64,000 bases of DNA from Corynebacterium glaucum (GCF_030408855.1 NZ_CP047358.1:1116001-1180000); one strand, 5' to 3'. Shown: positions 54,392 to 64,000, counted from the first letter of the stretch. Notes: generated from the letters alone by a model not told the origin. Numbers and translations: made by a program.

Positions 54392-54838
54392 ATGGGTTCT
54401 TACTACAACACCATCGTGGTCGGTTCGGACGGCTCCAAGTCCTCGTTCCTCGCCGTCGAGCGTGCCGCCAAGATGGCCGAGGCGTTTGGTGCCACGCTGG
54501 TGATCGGCACCGCGTACTACCGCTCCGAGGAGGACGCGTCGAAGTCCCTGCGACAGGACTCCGTGACCATCCTGGGCGATGACGAGGCGCTGAAGAACCT
54601 CGAGGCCGCTGCTGACCACGCCCGCGCCGCTGGTGCGAAGGACGTGGAGACCGCAACCCGCCCGGGCACCCCGGTCGAGGCGCTTATGGCGATTGTGAAC
54701 GACAACAACGCTGAGCTGCTCGTGGTGGGTAACCGTGGAATCAACTCCCTGACCGGCCGCCTGCTCGGCTCCGTGCCGGCCGATGTCGCACGTCAGTCCG
54801 ACTGCGACGTGATGATCGTCCACACGGTTACGGAGTAA
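54392..54838 (+). CDS. universal stress protein, copy 2
   Basis: A 148-residue UspA-domain protein with VGSDGSKSSFLAVERA and GNRGINSLTGRLLGSVPADV. The same fold and motifs as the copy upstream suggest a tandem duplication. CGGAAAGG is found upstream of the ATG. Its last 11 bases overlap the convergent HelD/HelR-type gene. Confidence 0.9.
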   Translation: MGSYYNTIVVGSDGSKSSFLAVERAAKMAEAFGATLVIGTAYYRSEEDASKSLRQDSVTILGDDEALKNLEAAADHARAAGAKDVETATRPGTPVEALMAIVNDNNAELLVVGNRGINSLTGRLLGSVPADVARQSDCDVMIVHTVTE

Positions 54839-57023
54839 GCTCCCCAATCACCGACAGGGTCTGCGTGGCCCGGGTGACTGCAACGTAGAGGTCTTGCCAC
54901 CCTTGTGGCGAGGCCTCAACGATTTTCTGAGGGTCGACCACAATCACATGGTCGAACTCGAGGCCCTTCATTTCCGCGACATTCTCCGCCGAAATAATCG
55001 CGGTCAGTCGGCCATCCAGGCCCGCACGCACCGTCTCTGGGTCGGTTCCAAGGGGGAAGTGGGCCACAGGAACGCCAGTAGAGCGGATGCTTATCGACGA
55101 GCTCTTGGCAGCGCCACTTTGTTCCAGCACCGCATCGGCGTACTCCATGATCTCCGCGGGGGTGCGGTAGTTCACCGTGAGTTCGTGGAGCCGGTAGCGT
55201 TGCGCCACGAAGGGCTCGAGGGTGGTGCCCCAATCGTCGGTACCGGCAGGCGACGAGGTCTGGGCGATGTCGCCGACCAACGTCATCCAGCGCGACGGGC
55301 AGCGCCGGAAGACCATACGCCACTCCATCGGCGAGAGTTCTTGGGCCTCGTCCACGATCACATGACCGTACGCCCACGTCTGATCTTCGCGTGCGCGCTG
55401 CGCCGTGGAGCGGATGTCCCGCACCCGCTGGCGCGACGCGAGCGTCTCAGCGTCGATCACGTCTGCTGCCGAGAGAATCTCGGCCTCGAACTGGTCGTCA
55501 TCGTTGTCGGTTGCTTCTGAGGACGCGAGAATGTCCAGCGCGTCCTCCGCCTCGGCGACCTGACGGCGCCATTCCTCTTCCTCGCGACGGCGCGTTTCCT
55601 CCGCGTCGTCGATACCGATGAGCACCGCGAGCTCATCGATGAGAGCAGTGTCCGAAGGAGCGAAAGGCTCGCCGGGCGCGCGGTAGAGCGCGTTTTGCGT
55701 GTAGTCGTCGTAGTCACCCGCGGCCTCGACGATCCGGTCGTGATCGGTGAGTAGCGAATCGAGCACTTGGGTTGGGGAGAGCAGTGGGAAGTGGTCGTCG
55801 ATAAGCACTTGCACCTGCGGGTGCTCTGTTAGGTCGTCGTGCAGCTGGTCAACGTCAGCGGCGGACAGCAGGTTTGCGCCGCCAAGCGGGTCTTCGCCGA
55901 TGCGAACAGCGAGGGCTTCGGCCAAGAGCTGGGTGAGTTCCTCCGCGAACACCGCGCGAGCGGGATTGTGCGGTTTGCGCGAGCGGCGCGTACGGGTGCG
56001 GGCGGCCTTGACCATGGCGGGCGTGGCTTCGATTTTGACGCCGTCGATGTCGAGGGGCACTGGGTGCTGCGGAACCGTCTGGTACGCCTGCACGGCGCGC
56101 TTGAGAATGGTCACCATCTCCGCAGACCCCTTCACCTCGCGGGCGGCGGCGGACTCCGCGCTCCGCAGCGCGCGCGGGGTGAAGCCAGGCACGAGGTTTT
56201 CCAGTGTCGAGAGCACGACGCCGGTCTCACCGAGTTCAGGCAAAACCCTGGAAATGTAATCCAAGAACGTGTCGTTGGGGCCGATAATGAGGACACCCGT
56301 GCGTGAGAGCTGTTCGCGCCACGTGTAGAGCAGGTACGCGACGCGGTGCAGGGCGACCGCAGTCTTGCCGGTGCCGGGCCCGCCTTGGACCACCATCACG
56401 CCGCGGGTGGAGTCGCGGATGATTTCGTCCTGCTCGCGCTGGATAGTCTCCACAATGGATTGCATGTGACCTGTGCGAGCCTGGTTCATCGCGCGGCGGA
56501 GCGCAGCCTCGGAGCCGACGTTGGTCTCTAGCGGTTCAGTACCGTCACCAGAGAGCACCTCATCGTCGACCGCAGTGACGGCGCGCCCGCGCATCCGGAT
56601 GTTGCGGCGGGTTTCCACACCTTCAGGGTTCGCGGTCGTGGCGAGGTAGAACGGGCGAGCCTGTGGCGCGCGCCAGTCCAGGAGTAGGGTGCGGTAGTTG
56701 TCGGCGCGGTCATCGATGCCCATCCGGCCGACGTATCGCCGGTCGAGGTCGACCCGGTCTGGAACTGGGTTGGACGGATCCTTATCCGCGACATCGACGC
56801 GGCCGAACACAAGCCCGATCTCGGCAATTCCGAGCTGGTCGAGTTTCGCGTTCAAGGAGTGGTACTCCGTCTCGCGCCGCACAAGCGCATCCGCGTCGGG
56901 GTTATCGGGGTCTACGTCGGCCTGCACCGCAGCGAGTTTTGCCCGGGCAGACTCGACCTCGGCGCGGAGGTGATCGAAGAGCACGTCGACGTAGGCCTGT
57001 TCTTGCTCTACCGGATTCGTCAT
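54828..57023 (-). CDS. HelD/HelR-type RNA polymerase-associated helicase
   Basis: A 731-residue superfamily I ATPase. The N-terminal segment (about 1-110) has the antiparallel helix and DLDRRYVGRMGIDD region that enters RNA polymerase in HelD proteins. Walker A GGPGTGKT lies at 214-221. DEAQELSPMEWRM (motif II) and C-terminal ISAENVAEMKGLEFDHVIVV and TRATQTLSV complete the helicase core. Actinobacterial HelR removes stalled or rifamycin-bound polymerase and can give tolerance; that role here is by family. The ATG has AAGGAG upstream. Confidence 0.88.
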   Translation of the reverse strand: MTNPVEQEQAYVDVLFDHLRAEVESARAKLAAVQADVDPDNPDADALVRRETEYHSLNAKLDQLGIAEIGLVFGRVDVADKDPSNPVPDRVDLDRRYVGRMGIDDRADNYRTLLLDWRAPQARPFYLATTANPEGVETRRNIRMRGRAVTAVDDEVLSGDGTEPLETNVGSEAALRRAMNQARTGHMQSIVETIQREQDEIIRDSTRGVMVVQGGPGTGKTAVALHRVAYLLYTWREQLSRTGVLIIGPNDTFLDYISRVLPELGETGVVLSTLENLVPGFTPRALRSAESAAAREVKGSAEMVTILKRAVQAYQTVPQHPVPLDIDGVKIEATPAMVKAARTRTRRSRKPHNPARAVFAEELTQLLAEALAVRIGEDPLGGANLLSAADVDQLHDDLTEHPQVQVLIDDHFPLLSPTQVLDSLLTDHDRIVEAAGDYDDYTQNALYRAPGEPFAPSDTALIDELAVLIGIDDAEETRRREEEEWRRQVAEAEDALDILASSEATDNDDDQFEAEILSAADVIDAETLASRQRVRDIRSTAQRAREDQTWAYGHVIVDEAQELSPMEWRMVFRRCPSRWMTLVGDIAQTSSPAGTDDWGTTLEPFVAQRYRLHELTVNYRTPAEIMEYADAVLEQSGAAKSSSISIRSTGVPVAHFPLGTDPETVRAGLDGRLTAIISAENVAEMKGLEFDHVIVVDPQKIVEASPQGWQDLYVAVTRATQTLSVIGELTP

Positions 57024-57072
57024 CTCATGCTCCTTACTTTGTCAGCCGGATATTCCACCGTACTCATGCGAA

Positions 57073-57112
57073 ACGGCCCCGTCCGCTGGGGTATTCCCAG
57101 GGGCGAGGCCGT
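57073..57112 (-). terminator. terminator of the DoxX-repeat gene
   Basis: ACGGCC (57073-57078) pairs with GGCCGT (57107-57112) around an inner CTGGG/CCCAG stem. On the minus strand it is followed by TTT, consistent with termination of the gene ending at 57140. Confidence 0.6.
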
Positions 57113-57139
57113 CGGTGTGCCGCGAGGCGAACCCGGCGC

Positions 57140-58264
57140 TTAACCGAGCTTCTTCTGTGCCTTCTTCACTGCCTTCTTGGCCTTGCGCTCAGCCTTGTTG
57201 ACCTTGCGCTTCCACTTGCGGCGCTGGTACCAGCTGGGGGACGCGTCGAGCTTGTCCCAAGCGTGCTGGAGGTTATCCACTGCATCTTGTGCGTTGCCCT
57301 GGACCTTGGAGGTCGCCTTGTTCACCTTGCGCTTCGCCTTGAACTTGTCCAGGCCGGACGGGCCAAGATCGTCGAGGGTGTCCTGCAGATCGCCCACGAC
57401 GGAGTTGACCTGGCGCTTCGCCTTGAACTTCTGCACGCGGGACGGGGTGATCTCGTCCCACGCATCGGAAGCCCAGTCGCGTAGATCGTCGGCTGCACCG
57501 GATGCCTTGCGCTTTGCCTTGAACTGGTCCAGCTTGCTCGGCTTCAGGTCGTCGTAGGAGTCCTGCAGCTCACCCGTTGCATCGTCGAGCCAGTCGCCAG
57601 CGTTGGACAGGAACTTCGAAGTCTGCTTGCGTGCGTCGCCGATGAAGTCCTGGGCGGCGCCGCCAGCCTTGGAAGCAGCCTTCTTCCAGTCACCCTTGTT
57701 GTCGTCGATGTACTCGCCGACCTGGTCGGTGGTGTCAGAGAACCAGCCGCCTGCCTTGGACAGGGCCTTCTCGGTCTCGGACTGGGTCGGCAGCGCCTGC
57801 TGAACGTTCTTGCGCGCGACCTTTGCGGCGTTCTGTGCGCGCCACTTCATATCCGGCTTACCAGCGGTATCGACGGTTGCCAGCAGCACGCCACCGGTCA
57901 GGGCGAGGTCGGTCAGTGCGCCGGCCTGACGGCGAGCCTTCTCATCTGCGTCATCGGTGTCCCAGAAGGCGTTGCGGCCTGCAAGGGAAGCAACGGAGGT
58001 TGCGGTGAGCAGCGCTGCCGCGGTGCGCGGGGCCTTGCCCAGGGCGAACAGGGAGCCGGCACCAGCCTTCACACCGCCGATGATCTGCGCCGCGGTCTCC
58101 GGATCCTTCGGGATGAAGGCGCGGTACTGGCGGGGCAGCGCAGCGCGAACCTGGGTGAGCACGCTTTCGGCACTCTCTTTCTGGCCAGCGGGGTTGAGCA
58201 CCGTGCTCACGCCGTCGATGATGAACACCGACGCGAGCATCGGGCGCGCGATCTTGCGAATCAT
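57140..58264 (-). CDS. DoxX-family membrane protein with C-terminal basic repeats
   Basis: A 374-residue protein. Residues 1 to about 140 form a DoxX-like membrane domain (ASVFIIDGVSTVLNPAG, AGAGSLFALGKAPRTAAALL, ALTGGVLLATVDTAGKP). The rest is hydrophilic. From about 238 it has four related segments starting near 238, 270, 298 and 340, each like D-x-x-PS-x-x-x-x-F-K-A-K-R-K-V-N, and a Lys/Ala tail resembling histone H1. This tail could bind DNA, acidic polymers or a membrane surface. It faces the cytoplasm if the usual DoxX topology holds. The start at 58264 gives a normal DoxX N-terminus. Confidence 0.82.
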   Translation of the reverse strand: MIRKIARPMLASVFIIDGVSTVLNPAGQKESAESVLTQVRAALPRQYRAFIPKDPETAAQIIGGVKAGAGSLFALGKAPRTAAALLTATSVASLAGRNAFWDTDDADEKARRQAGALTDLALTGGVLLATVDTAGKPDMKWRAQNAAKVARKNVQQALPTQSETEKALSKAGGWFSDTTDQVGEYIDDNKGDWKKAASKAGGAAQDFIGDARKQTSKFLSNAGDWLDDATGELQDSYDDLKPSKLDQFKAKRKASGAADDLRDWASDAWDEITPSRVQKFKAKRQVNSVVGDLQDTLDDLGPSGLDKFKAKRKVNKATSKVQGNAQDAVDNLQHAWDKLDASPSWYQRRKWKRKVNKAERKAKKAVKKAQKKLG

Positions 58265-58372
58265 TCTCTAACCAATCCTTTTCATCGAAACGTGGCAGTT
58301 TTGAAAAGCCACTACGCCGTCCACTGTAGACATTTCCTTCTGTCATCGTGGGAAGAGTTGCGCCGGGATGTG

Positions 58373-58984
58373 TTACCAGCGGCGCTCCCACCACTCATCG
58401 AGGTGTGGCCGCTCGGCGCCAATCGTGGTCGGCTTTCCGTGGCCGGGGCGAACGACGGTTTCGTCCGGGAAGCGGTCGAAGAACTTTTCTTTCACATCAG
58501 TGAAAAGCCGGACGAAGTCACCTTCGGAAGAGGTCTTGCCGAGCCCACCCGGAAACAGCGAGTCGCCGACGAAGAGGTTCGGCTCGCCGTCGATGAGCGC
58601 GGCAACGCACGCACCCCCCGGAGTGTGGCCCCGCAAGATGGCCACTGGCAACCGCTCACCGGCGAAGGCGATGTAATCGTCGTCCTTGAGCTCGTGGTCG
58701 ACCGGAGCCGGCAGGGCCGGTGCGTCGAGGTGAGATGCCCAGTGCGTTGCGTTGGTCGCCGCGAGGACCTCCTCGAGAGCCCTCGTGTGGTCGTGGTGGC
58801 GATGCGTGGTCAAGACGTCTGTGATGGTGACACCGTTGTCGGCCGCGAGTGACAGAAGTGCTGGGGCGTCGTCCGCGGCGTCGATAAGCAATCCTTGCTC
58901 TCCCGAGATGAGGAGGTAGCAGTTGTTGTCCATGCTGGAAACCGCGACGTGGGCCATCTGGAAGCTGGGGGGAGAGGTCTTCAT
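58373..58984 (-). CDS. metallo-beta-lactamase-fold hydrolase (glyoxalase II-like)
   Basis: A 203-residue MBL-fold enzyme with the zinc-binding THRHHDH motif, RGHTPGGACVA, FVGDSLFPGGLGKT and C-terminal VRPGHGKPTTIG. Its length and NNCYLLISG opening fit small glyoxalase-II-like thioesterases. The substrate is unknown. ATG 58984 is preferred because TAACGT lies seven bases upstream and homologues start close to SFQMAHVAV; the longer upstream reading overlaps the uvrA 5' region and looks non-coding. Confidence 0.86.
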   Translation of the reverse strand: MKTSPPSFQMAHVAVSSMDNNCYLLISGEQGLLIDAADDAPALLSLAADNGVTITDVLTTHRHHDHTRALEEVLAATNATHWASHLDAPALPAPVDHELKDDDYIAFAGERLPVAILRGHTPGGACVAALIDGEPNLFVGDSLFPGGLGKTSSEGDFVRLFTDVKEKFFDRFPDETVVRPGHGKPTTIGAERPHLDEWWERRW

Positions 58985-59087
58985 GCAGCCCACGTTAGTC
59001 ACGCGGAATACCTCGGGGGCGGGCCACGTTGGTAGGTTCATTGGGGGCGAACATGGGATGAACTGACAAGTAAGGACGTAAACCTTC

Positions 59088-61943
59088 GTGGCTGAGCGGC
59101 TCACAGTGCGCGGTGCGCGCCAACACAACCTCAAAGGCATCGACGTTGACCTGCCTCGCGACAAAATGGCCGTGTTCACGGGCCTGTCCGGCTCCGGCAA
59201 GTCATCCCTGGCATTTGACACCATCTTTGCGGAGGGCCAGCGACGCTACGTTGAGTCCCTGTCGTCGTACGCGCGCATGTTTCTCGGCCAGATGGACAAG
59301 CCCGATGTGGATTACATCGACGGGTTGTCGCCGGCGGTGTCGATCGATCAGAAGTCGACGAACCGCAACCCGCGCTCGACGGTGGGCACGATCACGGAGA
59401 TCTACGATTACCTTCGTTTGCTGTATTCGCGCGCCGGCACGCCGCACTGCCCGGTGTGCGACGCGGTGATCGACCGTCAAACGCCGCAGCAGATTGTGGA
59501 TCAGGTGCTGGAGCTAGAGGAACGCACGAAGTTTCAGGTGCTCGCGCCGATCGTGCGCAAGCGCAAAGGCGAGTTCGCCGACCTGTTCAAGGACCTTGCG
59601 GCGCAGGGGTACTCGCGTGTCAACGTCGACGGTGAGACCTACCAGCTCACCGAACCGCCGAGGTTGGAAAAGCAGGTCAAACACAATATCGACGTGGTGA
59701 TCGACCGCCTCACCGTGAAGGCGAGCCAGAAGCAGCGCCTGACCGATTCCGTGGAGACGGCACTCAAGCTTGCCGACGGCCTCGTGGGCTTCGATTTTGT
59801 CGACCTCGATGCCGATGATCCGGATCGCGTGCAGATTTTCTCCGAGAAGATGGCGTGCCCGAACGGCCACAAGTTGGACGTGGAGGAGTACGAGCCGCGC
59901 GCCTTCTCATTCAACTCTCCGTTCGGCGCCTGCCCGGCGTGCGACGGGCTCGGCGTGCGCAAGGAAGTGGACATCGACCTTGTGATCCCGGATCCGGACG
60001 CGCCGGCAGTCGACGCGTTTCAAATCTGGAACTCCAGCCCGAACAAGGGCTACTTTGCCAAGCTCATCGAAGCCCTGGCGAAGGAGGAAGGTTTTGACGC
60101 CAACGCGCCGTTCAGCTCGCTGACCAAGACGCAGCAGAAGCACCTCGTGTACGGCTCGAACACGAAGGTGAGCGTGCGCTACAAGAACCGCTACGGCCGA
60201 CAGCGTTCCTTCACTGCCGCGTACGAGGGCGTGATTGGCTACCTCGAGCGCAAGATGGAGCAGGCCGAATCCGACGCGCAGAAGGAACGCCTGCTGGCGT
60301 ACACCCGCGAGATCCCGTGCCCGACGTGCAACGGCGCGCGTCTGAAGCCGGAGATCCTGGCGGTGCGCCTGGATTCCACCACGCACGGCGAGAAGTCTAT
60401 CGCGGGGTTGACGGAGCTCTCGATCGAGGACGCTTCTGAGTACCTGGACAACTTGGTGTTGGGCTACCGCGAAGAAATGATCGCCGGCGCGGTGCTGCGT
60501 GAGATTCAGGCGCGCCTGCGCTTCCTCCTCGACGTGGGCCTTAATTACCTCACGCTCGCGCGCTCCGCGGGCACGCTGTCCGGCGGCGAGGCGCAGCGCA
60601 TCCGCCTGGCCACCCAGATCGGTTCCGGCCTGGCGGGCGTGCTTTACGTCCTCGACGAACCGTCGATTGGCTTGCACCAGCGCGACAACCAGCGCCTCAT
60701 CGCGACGTTGAAGAAGCTCCGAGACCTGGGCAACACCCTCGTCGTGGTTGAACACGATGAGGACACCATCCGCGAGGCGGACTGGCTCATCGACATCGGC
60801 CCGCGCGCCGGCGAGTACGGCGGGGAAGTGGTCTACCAAGGTGAGCCGGCCGGCATCGAGAAGGCGAAGGATTCGCTGACCGGGGATTACCTGTCGGGTC
60901 GGAAGAAGATTGAGGTTCCTGAGGAACGACGCGGCGTCGATAAGCAACGAAAGCTCCGTGTTGTCGGCGCGCGCGAGAACAACCTGGACAACGTGAGCGT
61001 GGACATTCCGCTGGGTGTGCTGGTGGCGGTGACCGGAGTGTCCGGGTCCGGTAAGTCGACGCTGGTGAACCAGATTCTGGCCAAGAGTCTGCAAAACCAG
61101 CTCAACGGGGCGCGGCAGGTGCCGGGCCGCGTGAAGAAGATCGAGGGCCTGGAGCACCTGGACAAACTGGTGCAGGTCGACCAAAGCCCGATCGGGCGCA
61201 CGCCGCGCTCGAACCCGGCGACATATACGGGCGTGTTCGACAAGATCCGCAACCTCTTCGCAGAGACACAGGAAGCGAAGGTGCGCGGATACAAGGCCGG
61301 GCGCTTCTCCTTCAACGTCAAGGGCGGGCGCTGCGAGGCGTGCCGCGGCGACGGCACCATCAAGATTGAGATGAACTTCCTGCCGGACGTTTACGTCCCG
61401 TGCGAGGTGTGCCACGGTGCGCGCTACAACCGCGAGACCCTCGAGGTGCGCTACAAGGGCAAGAACATCGCCGAGGTGTTGGAGATGCCGATCTCGGAGG
61501 CCACCGAGTTCTTCGAGCCGATCACCTCGATCCACCGCTACCTGCAGACGCTTGTCGACGTCGGCTTGGGCTACGTCCGGCTCGGCCAGTCCGCAACGAC
61601 GCTGTCCGGCGGCGAGGCGCAGCGCGTCAAACTCGCGGCCGAGCTGCAGAAGCGCTCCAACGGCCGCACGATCTACATCCTCGACGAGCCGACCACCGGC
61701 CTCCACTTCGAGGACATTCGCAAGCTCATGCTCGTGCTCAACGGCCTCGTTGAAAAGGGCAACACCGTGCTGGTCATCGAGCACAACCTTGACGTAATCA
61801 AGTCCGCAGACTGGATCATCGACATGGGCCCGGAGGGTGGATCCGGCGGAGGCACGGTCGTGGCGCAGGGCACCCCAGAGGAAGTTTCGCTTGTCGACGG
61901 ATCCTTTACCGGCCAATTCCTGGCGGAGGTACTGGCCCGGTAG
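59088..61943 (+). CDS. uvrA: excinuclease ABC subunit A
   Basis: The damage-recognition ATPase of nucleotide excision repair, 951 residues. Two ABC halves: Walker [10 protein letters not shown] (32-40) and GVSGSGKST (second half), with two LSGGEAQR signatures. Zinc modules are visible as CPVC, CPTC and the CEAC/CEVC group, plus the insertion domain. The start is GTG 59088. The 3' end overlaps the convergent DUF2339 gene by 38 bases. Only a poor half-match to a LexA box lies upstream. Confidence 0.97.
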   Translation: MAERLTVRGARQHNLKGIDVDLPRDKMAVFTGLSGSGKSSLAFDTIFAEGQRRYVESLSSYARMFLGQMDKPDVDYIDGLSPAVSIDQKSTNRNPRSTVGTITEIYDYLRLLYSRAGTPHCPVCDAVIDRQTPQQIVDQVLELEERTKFQVLAPIVRKRKGEFADLFKDLAAQGYSRVNVDGETYQLTEPPRLEKQVKHNIDVVIDRLTVKASQKQRLTDSVETALKLADGLVGFDFVDLDADDPDRVQIFSEKMACPNGHKLDVEEYEPRAFSFNSPFGACPACDGLGVRKEVDIDLVIPDPDAPAVDAFQIWNSSPNKGYFAKLIEALAKEEGFDANAPFSSLTKTQQKHLVYGSNTKVSVRYKNRYGRQRSFTAAYEGVIGYLERKMEQAESDAQKERLLAYTREIPCPTCNGARLKPEILAVRLDSTTHGEKSIAGLTELSIEDASEYLDNLVLGYREEMIAGAVLREIQARLRFLLDVGLNYLTLARSAGTLSGGEAQRIRLATQIGSGLAGVLYVLDEPSIGLHQRDNQRLIATLKKLRDLGNTLVVVEHDEDTIREADWLIDIGPRAGEYGGEVVYQGEPAGIEKAKDSLTGDYLSGRKKIEVPEERRGVDKQRKLRVVGARENNLDNVSVDIPLGVLVAVTGVSGSGKSTLVNQILAKSLQNQLNGARQVPGRVKKIEGLEHLDKLVQVDQSPIGRTPRSNPATYTGVFDKIRNLFAETQEAKVRGYKAGRFSFNVKGGRCEACRGDGTIKIEMNFLPDVYVPCEVCHGARYNRETLEVRYKGKNIAEVLEMPISEATEFFEPITSIHRYLQTLVDVGLGYVRLGQSATTLSGGEAQRVKLAAELQKRSNGRTIYILDEPTTGLHFEDIRKLMLVLNGLVEKGNTVLVIEHNLDVIKSADWIIDMGPEGGSGGGTVVAQGTPEEVSLVDGSFTGQFLAEVLAR

Positions 61944-63789
61944 GTAGCGGCATCGGCGTCGTGGCTCGGCTGCGCGCCCGCAGCACAGAGACTGCGATAA
62001 GTAACAGGCCGGAAACGATGAACGCGAGCACGCGCGGGATGCCGCCGAGTGTAGAGAGGTCGAAGAGGACGAGCTTCAACGTGGCCGCGATTGCCAAGAT
62101 GAGGCCGACAAGGAGATCTCCGTTTTCCCCGAAGAAGTCGCGGTGGGAAAGGAGAATCCACGCCGCGAGAGCAATCCACGTGATGGAAATCAGGGCGTGT
62201 CCGGCGTAGAACCCGGTTGTGGCCGCTTCCGGATTCTGGGGAGCAAGGATGCTCGCGGTATAGCTGGTCAGCGGGACTACCACCATCATGGAAAGTGGCA
62301 GGAGAGCGAGCGCCGCGGCGACGGTGAGCGGTTGGTTGAACCGCTTGATCTGGTTCCGCTGCAATAGGCACAGTCCCATAACTGCTGCGACGATGAGCGC
62401 TTGGACGGCATACGTCCAGTGTTCGAGGAATCGACGGTTGGCACCGGTCGATGCAGCGAGGAGTCCAGCAGAGGCGACAAAAGTGCCGTACACCCACACC
62501 GTGAACACGATGCCGTCGTTACGTGGACGGCGGCTAAGCATGAAGGAGACGGCGACGAAAGCAACCGCATAGGCGGCGAGGATTGAGAGCATCCGAATGA
62601 GCGCTTGGTCGGCAATGAACTGCATCGTCTGGCGCATATCAAGGATGCTGAGCGCGAGGGCGATCATCCACACCGCGCGAAGCGGGTCGACAACGGCGTG
62701 CGGGGCGCGGCGTGCGGGCGCACACTCGTACACCGCCCAAAGTATTGCAACGCACGCGGGTGTAAACCATCGCGCCCATCCGTCGAAGATAGACATTGAG
62801 ACGCCGACGATGACGAGCGGAGCGATCAGGCCGCAGAACCAGTAAGACACCTTTGCCCAGCTGGAAATTTGCAGCTCTTGACGAGGGTAGAACGCCTCGC
62901 CAACAACGAAAGCCGCAGCGGCAAAGACAAAAAGGAGTGCGCGGAGGTGCTGGAACGGGTCGTCGACGAAGTAGGTCAACAACGTCCACCCAATCGCGTA
63001 CACACAGATATTCAGCGCACCGAGCGCACGTATTGTCGCGGCGTCGCGTGGGTGGCGGGCGATGGGAAAGAACCAGGTGAGGCACGCCGCCGTGACCGGC
63101 GCGAGGAGAGTGAGGATGCCTGTGGGCAAGGGTGGGCCGAGAAAAGCCCAGTGGTAGGGCAGGATGACCACGAGCATGATCTTGAGCAGGTTTGGGATGC
63201 GGTGCCAGACGGCGATACCTGCAAAGGTGGCGAAGATCGCCACAACTGTGAATTCGGTGACTAGGTCGTCTGCGAACCACTCCAGCGGTGGATTGGATGC
63301 GTAGAAGGTCACGATCGTAGCGGTGATGAACCCGGTTGCGTATAGCGCGGTCACGCCGGCGGTGGCAGCTTGACGGTGGAACGCGAAGTAGCCGAGCGCG
63401 GTAAGGCCGACCGCGAGGATGTATCCCAACACCGCGATGCCCGCAGGACCAAGCAGCCCCGACTGGTAGGCAAGAGCGACTGCGAGGCTGACACCGATCA
63501 CCGTAATGAGGGATCCAAGCACAGCGACCGTGCGCAGGACATTGCGCTCGCGTTGCTCCGGACGTGCGGGTGGTTTTGCGACCGGCTGCATGTTCTGGGG
63601 GGCCGGTTGGGCCGGCCGCGGCCCGGGTGGCGGCGGGGGAGCCGCCTCCCGCAGGGAGCGTTCGGTGAAATAGATGCGGTAGCGAAGGTCGTCGATACGC
63701 GATTGCAGCTCGCTGTAGGATCGTTGCAAGTCACCCAGCTCGCGCCGAGCACTGACGAGCCACTCTTCCTGGGGATTGCGTTCCGCCAT
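61906..63789 (-). CDS. DUF2339 multi-spanning membrane protein
   Basis: A 627-residue protein with a short N-terminal coiled coil ([20 protein letters not shown]), a Pro-rich linker and fourteen or more hydrophobic segments (for example [37 protein letters not shown]). This is the DUF2339 pattern; function unknown, possibly an envelope transporter. ATG 63789 is used because TAAATT lies five bases upstream and the in-frame alternative at 63816 has no promoter or ribosome site. The C-terminal end overlaps uvrA. Confidence 0.82.
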   Translation of the reverse strand: MAERNPQEEWLVSARRELGDLQRSYSELQSRIDDLRYRIYFTERSLREAAPPPPPGPRPAQPAPQNMQPVAKPPARPEQRERNVLRTVAVLGSLITVIGVSLAVALAYQSGLLGPAGIAVLGYILAVGLTALGYFAFHRQAATAGVTALYATGFITATIVTFYASNPPLEWFADDLVTEFTVVAIFATFAGIAVWHRIPNLLKIMLVVILPYHWAFLGPPLPTGILTLLAPVTAACLTWFFPIARHPRDAATIRALGALNICVYAIGWTLLTYFVDDPFQHLRALLFVFAAAAFVVGEAFYPRQELQISSWAKVSYWFCGLIAPLVIVGVSMSIFDGWARWFTPACVAILWAVYECAPARRAPHAVVDPLRAVWMIALALSILDMRQTMQFIADQALIRMLSILAAYAVAFVAVSFMLSRRPRNDGIVFTVWVYGTFVASAGLLAASTGANRRFLEHWTYAVQALIVAAVMGLCLLQRNQIKRFNQPLTVAAALALLPLSMMVVVPLTSYTASILAPQNPEAATTGFYAGHALISITWIALAAWILLSHRDFFGENGDLLVGLILAIAATLKLVLFDLSTLGGIPRVLAFIVSGLLLIAVSVLRARSRATTPMPLPTGPVPPPGIGR

Positions 63790-64000
63790 ACGGCAATTTA
63801 ATCGCACCCCGGCCAATTGTGTCGGCTGATTTGGTTCAGCGAGGCAAGTGCGGTACCTTTAAATGCACTACCGCCCAGTGCACCTCCTCCAGGTGTGCGG
63901 GCTGCAAGTGGAGTTCATCCCACCCCACGCCGCCACCCGGCATAGTTCGAGTGGTTGGATACGGGTAAAGGTAGGGGGCGTAATCGTCGTCAAGCGAAAA
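63790..64000. other. non-coding window edge
   Basis: 211 bases without a supported gene, upstream of the DUF2339 gene. It includes TGCACT (63864-63869) and AGTGCA (63877-63882) as a small inverted repeat, and one variant copy of the dispersed motif (CGTCGTCAAGC at 63985-63995). The same 16 bases occur at 27955-27970. The next gene lies outside the window. Confidence 0.4.

Noticed and set aside
59049..59064. LexA-like half-site before uvrA (GCGAACATGGGATGAA)
   Set aside because: Only about 10 of 16 positions match and the second half is lost.
6304..60945. The 11-base motif as a strand-polar FtsK-orienting sequence
   Set aside because: Ten copies in one direction and six in the other do not show the strong polarity such sequences need. 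A full-genome test could change this.
59907..61916. Long antisense open frame over uvrA
   Set aside because: The same effect of G+C-rich codons; the sense strand carries complete UvrA signatures.

Overview
The window looks like a chromosomal segment of a high-G+C member of Corynebacterium (class Actinomycetia). The evidence is two secreted mycolyltransferases, an LtbR-type IclR regulator divergent from leuCD, and neighbour orders that match those I remember from C. glutamicum: serA-leuB; a CBS/nucleotidyltransferase gene, an exonuclease and an FAH-family gene; thiL-ung-DAK2-recG-rsmD-coaD; and uvrB followed by universal stress genes. Many genes also start at an ATG or GTG six to eight bases after a TANNNT box, the leaderless pattern common in this group. 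I cannot name the species. There is no rRNA, prophage, insertion sequence or CRISPR array.

Layout. 0-12.4 kb: serine and leucine biosynthesis (serA, leuB) interleaved with two related lipoproteins, then a cyclic-nucleotide/CBS signalling protein with an exonuclease, an FAH-family enzyme, isochorismate synthase, a secreted esterase and gltX. 12.5-23.2 kb is the accessory part: tRNA-Gln, tRNA-Glu, two mycolyltransferases, a three-gene ABC importer of the ferric-iron type, a second identical tRNA-Glu, and then a two-gene unit. That unit encodes a cysteine-synthase-like enzyme and a 919-residue fusion of an FAD/NAD(P)-binding module with a PLP-dependent decarboxylase. 23.2-26 kb: ltbR divergent from leuCD. 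26-32 kb: a coiled-coil protein of unknown function, two YbjN proteins, a Nudix/phosphatase protein, gpsA, ddl and a duplicated-domain DUF3515 protein. 32-39 kb: a tightly packed unit thiL-ung-DAK2-recG-rsmD-coaD-TauE. 39-42 kb: a polar amino-acid ABC importer. 42-44.4 kb: a DUF222/HNH protein preceded by a likely LexA box, a small secreted protein and an unusual tRNA-Leu(CAA). 44.4-64 kb: hemolysin III family protein, polA, a methyltransferase, rpsA, coaE, uvrB, two universal stress proteins, a HelD/HelR-type helicase, a DoxX-repeat protein, a metallo-hydrolase, uvrA and a DUF2339 membrane protein.

How it fits together. Most of the window is housekeeping: amino-acid synthesis, translation, envelope building and DNA repair (ung, recG, polA, uvrB, uvrA). 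The parts that stand out are the SbnA-like/flavoprotein-decarboxylase pair beside an iron-type importer, a dispersed 11-base motif (CGTCGATAAGC, at least 16 exact copies on both strands), identical tRNA-Glu genes bracketing a 6.6-kb block, and a tRNA-Leu(CAA) with a short variable loop.
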